Source: Cryobacterium psychrotolerans
Lineage (GTDB): Bacteria > Actinomycetota > Actinomycetes > Actinomycetales > Microbacteriaceae
Direction of reading: 5' to 3'
Assembly: GCF_900101115.1 (NCBI RefSeq)
Contig: NZ_FNFU01000002.1
Coordinates: forward strand, 185,961-249,960
Length of the DNA stretch: 64,000 nucleotides
Position 1 is the first letter of the stretch; each line of letters opens with the position of its first letter. The position numbers and the translations under genes were made by a program. Of the stretch, positions 62,630 through 64,000 are shown piece after piece. Below the pieces are notes generated by a model. The model saw only the letters and a list, made by a program, of their open reading frames with translations, was not told the DNA's origin and did not search any database.

Positions 62630-63661
62630 GTGTACCCCCTCTTCTTCCGGCTCGTGCTCACCCGCATCGACCCCGAGCGCGCCCACCACCTCGCCTTCGA
62701 CGTCATCCGGGCGCTGCCCGCCCTCGGAGTCGGGCGGTTCGTCCGGCGGTTCACCCGGCCGCGCACCGACCTCTCGGTGAGCGCCCTGGGCCTGACCTTC
62801 GACTCCCCGTTCGGTCTGGCCGCGGGCTTCGACAAGGACGGCAAGGCCGTCATCGGCCTCGGCCAGCTCGGTTTCGGCCACGTCGAGGTCGGGACCCTGA
62901 CCGCGATCGCCCAGCCCGGAAACCCGAAGCCGCGACTGTTCCGACTCATTCCGGACCGCGCCGTGATCAACCGCATGGGTTTCAACAATGGGGGCGCGGC
63001 CGCCGCCGTGGCGCGCCTGACCCGGGTGCGTGCTACGGCCGGCCGGCCGGTGCTCGGCATCAACATCGGCAAGAGCCGGGTCACGGCGGTCGAGGACGCC
63101 ACCGCCGACTACCTGGCCAGCACAGCGGCCCTCGCCCCGCTCGCCGACTACCTCGTGGTGAATGTCAGCTCGCCGAACACGCCCGGCCTCCGCGGCCTGC
63201 AGGAACTCGACCAGCTCGCCCCGCTGCTGCGGGCAGTCCGCTCCGCGGCCGGCGCAACCCCGCTGCTGGTGAAGATCGCCCCCGACCTCAGCGACGAGGA
63301 GGTCACGCGCATCTCCGGGCTGGTCGTCGAGCTGGGACTGGACGGCATCATCGCCACGAACACGACGATCTCCCGTGCCGGGCTGAAGACGGATGCCGCC
63401 ACCGTTGCCGCGGCCGGTGCCGGCGGTCTCTCCGGGGCGCCGCTGGCGGGGCGCTCCCTGAAGGTGCTTCGGCTCATCCGGGCCACGGTCCCCGCGGGCC
63501 TCTGCGTGATCTCCGTCGGCGGGGTCGAAACCCCCGAGCAGGTCGCCGAACGCCTCGAGGCGGGCGCGACCCTCGTGCAGGGTTACACGGCCTTCCTCTA
63601 CCGCGGTCCGCTCTGGGCGCGTCAGATCAACCGCGGCCTGGACCGACTGCTGCACCCCTGA
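62630..63661 (+). CDS. pyrD: Dihydroorotate dehydrogenase (quinone), class 2
   Basis: PyrD oxidises dihydroorotate to orotate in pyrimidine synthesis, passing electrons to quinone. The 343-residue protein has the N-terminal membrane-contact helices of class 2 (MYPLFFRLVLTRIDPERAHH). The barrel follows with FGLAAGFDKDGKAVIGL, FVEVGT-like HVEVGTLTAIAQPGN and NRMGFNNGGAAAA. VNVSSPNTPGLRGLQ carries the catalytic Ser, and ISVGGVETPEQVAERLEAGA ends it. GTG 62630 lies 5 bp after the nrdR stop. Confidence 0.96.
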   Translation: MYPLFFRLVLTRIDPERAHHLAFDVIRALPALGVGRFVRRFTRPRTDLSVSALGLTFDSPFGLAAGFDKDGKAVIGLGQLGFGHVEVGTLTAIAQPGNPKPRLFRLIPDRAVINRMGFNNGGAAAAVARLTRVRATAGRPVLGINIGKSRVTAVEDATADYLASTAALAPLADYLVVNVSSPNTPGLRGLQELDQLAPLLRAVRSAAGATPLLVKIAPDLSDEEVTRISGLVVELGLDGIIATNTTISRAGLKTDAATVAAAGAGGLSGAPLAGRSLKVLRLIRATVPAGLCVISVGGVETPEQVAERLEAGATLVQGYTAFLYRGPLWARQINRGLDRLLHP

Positions 63662-63708
63662 CCGACCCGGCCGTAGCGGCCGGAACAGCAGGCCAGACCA
63701 GCCTGCTA

Positions 63709-64000
63709 GGGCGTGTCTCCTAATCGAATCGTGATTCGTTTGGGAGGGTGGAGGAATGTCGCGTACTGCTCTCCTGACCGATGACCAGTGGGCTCGGATT
63801 GAATCGTTGATGCCGAGCTCGGATGGCAGTGCGGGGCGACCGTTCCGGGATCATCGCTCGATCGTGGAGGGCATCATTTACCGGTTCCGGGCGGGAATTC
63901 CGTGGCGGGATCTGCCGGAGAATTTCGGTCCGTGGCAGACGGTCTGGAAACGGCATCGCCGGTTCAGCGGCGACGGGACCTGGGACAAGATCCACTCCCG
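63709..64000 (+). mobile_element. Left end of an IS5-family insertion sequence (cut by window)
   Basis: gggcgtgtctcctaatcg starting at 63709 resembles the terminal inverted repeat of IS5/IS427-group elements, preceded by TA (63707-63708), the usual target. A transposase frame begins 47 bp inside. A short palindrome cgaatcgtgattcg lies between end and gene. The right end and target duplication are outside the window. Confidence 0.8.
63756..64000 (+). CDS. IS5-family transposase, N-terminal part
   Basis: The first 81 residues of a transposase. MSRTALLTDDQWARIESLMP, HRSIVEGIIYRFRAGIPWRD and LPENFGPWQTVWKRHRRFS form the helical N-terminal domain (DUF4096) of IS5/IS427-group enzymes that binds the element ends. 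GAGG lies directly before the ATG. The frame runs off the right edge without a stop. Many such elements make the full enzyme by frameshift from two frames; that cannot be judged here. Confidence 0.88.
   Translation, partial: MSRTALLTDDQWARIESLMPSSDGSAGRPFRDHRSIVEGIIYRFRAGIPWRDLPENFGPWQTVWKRHRRFSGDGTWDKIHS

Overview
The window is very GC-rich (I estimate about 70% G+C) with actinobacterial gene content. It fits the family Microbacteriaceae best (a Cryobacterium/Leifsonia-like genome). The reasons are a ftsA-less division and cell-wall (dcw) cluster with DivIVA and SepF, a pknL / Rv2175c-like / prenyltransferase / DUF3040 block next to mraZ as in Mycobacterium tuberculosis, many GTG/TTG starts and leaderless-looking genes, and a MurE whose amino-acid selectivity loop is not the diaminopimelate DNPR type. 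The assignment is inferred from gene content and order; no marker gene such as 16S rRNA is present.

Layout. (1) 1-9132: a LacI regulator and a peptide/oligosaccharide-type ABC importer (lipoprotein, two permeases, a fused double ATPase), an alpha/beta hydrolase and a GH1 beta-glucosidase, probably one beta-glucoside uptake and hydrolysis operon. A LacI-type operator overlaps a good promoter upstream of the lipoprotein gene. (2) 9348-19904: two VOC proteins, purine genes purC, purD, purF and purM, an MFS exporter, a sterol-carrier-like protein, a ribokinase, a small membrane protein and a DUF3073 protein. (3) 20055-28277: a flavoprotein monooxygenase, a CrcB/Fluc fluoride-channel pair, a KimA-like APC transporter, an OhrR-like regulator divergent from a small zinc-ribbon protein, a PadR/DUF4097 pair behind twin palindromes, and a DUF222-HNH protein. 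(4) 28367-35197: PASTA kinase (pknL-like), LysM protein, Rv2175c-like DNA-binding protein, PLP decarboxylase, polyprenyl diphosphate synthase and DUF3040 protein. (5) 35533-54578: the dcw cluster mraZ-rsmH-ftsL-ftsI-murE-murF-mraY-murD-ftsW-murG-murC-ftsQ-ftsZ-ylmE-sepF-yggT-divIVA followed by lspA, mostly with overlapping or closely spaced genes. (6) 54587-63661: RluD-type pseudouridine synthase, dnaE, a PlsC-type acyltransferase, a flavin reductase, hisD, nrdR and pyrD. (7) 63709-64000: the left end of an IS5-family insertion sequence, cut by the window.

Most genes are housekeeping, and I see no convincing wholly new multi-gene system, CRISPR array, phage or tRNA/rRNA gene. What the gene list does not explain is a layer of small repeats. 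At least five families of intergenic inverted repeats of about 40-90 bp lie at gene ends, three of them clearly present in two or more copies. There are many short tandem repeats (9-15 bp units), several inside the linkers of FtsZ, ribokinase, an ABC ATPase and the HNH protein. The hexamer GGATGC/GCATCC also appears enriched and seems to dictate otherwise rare codons.
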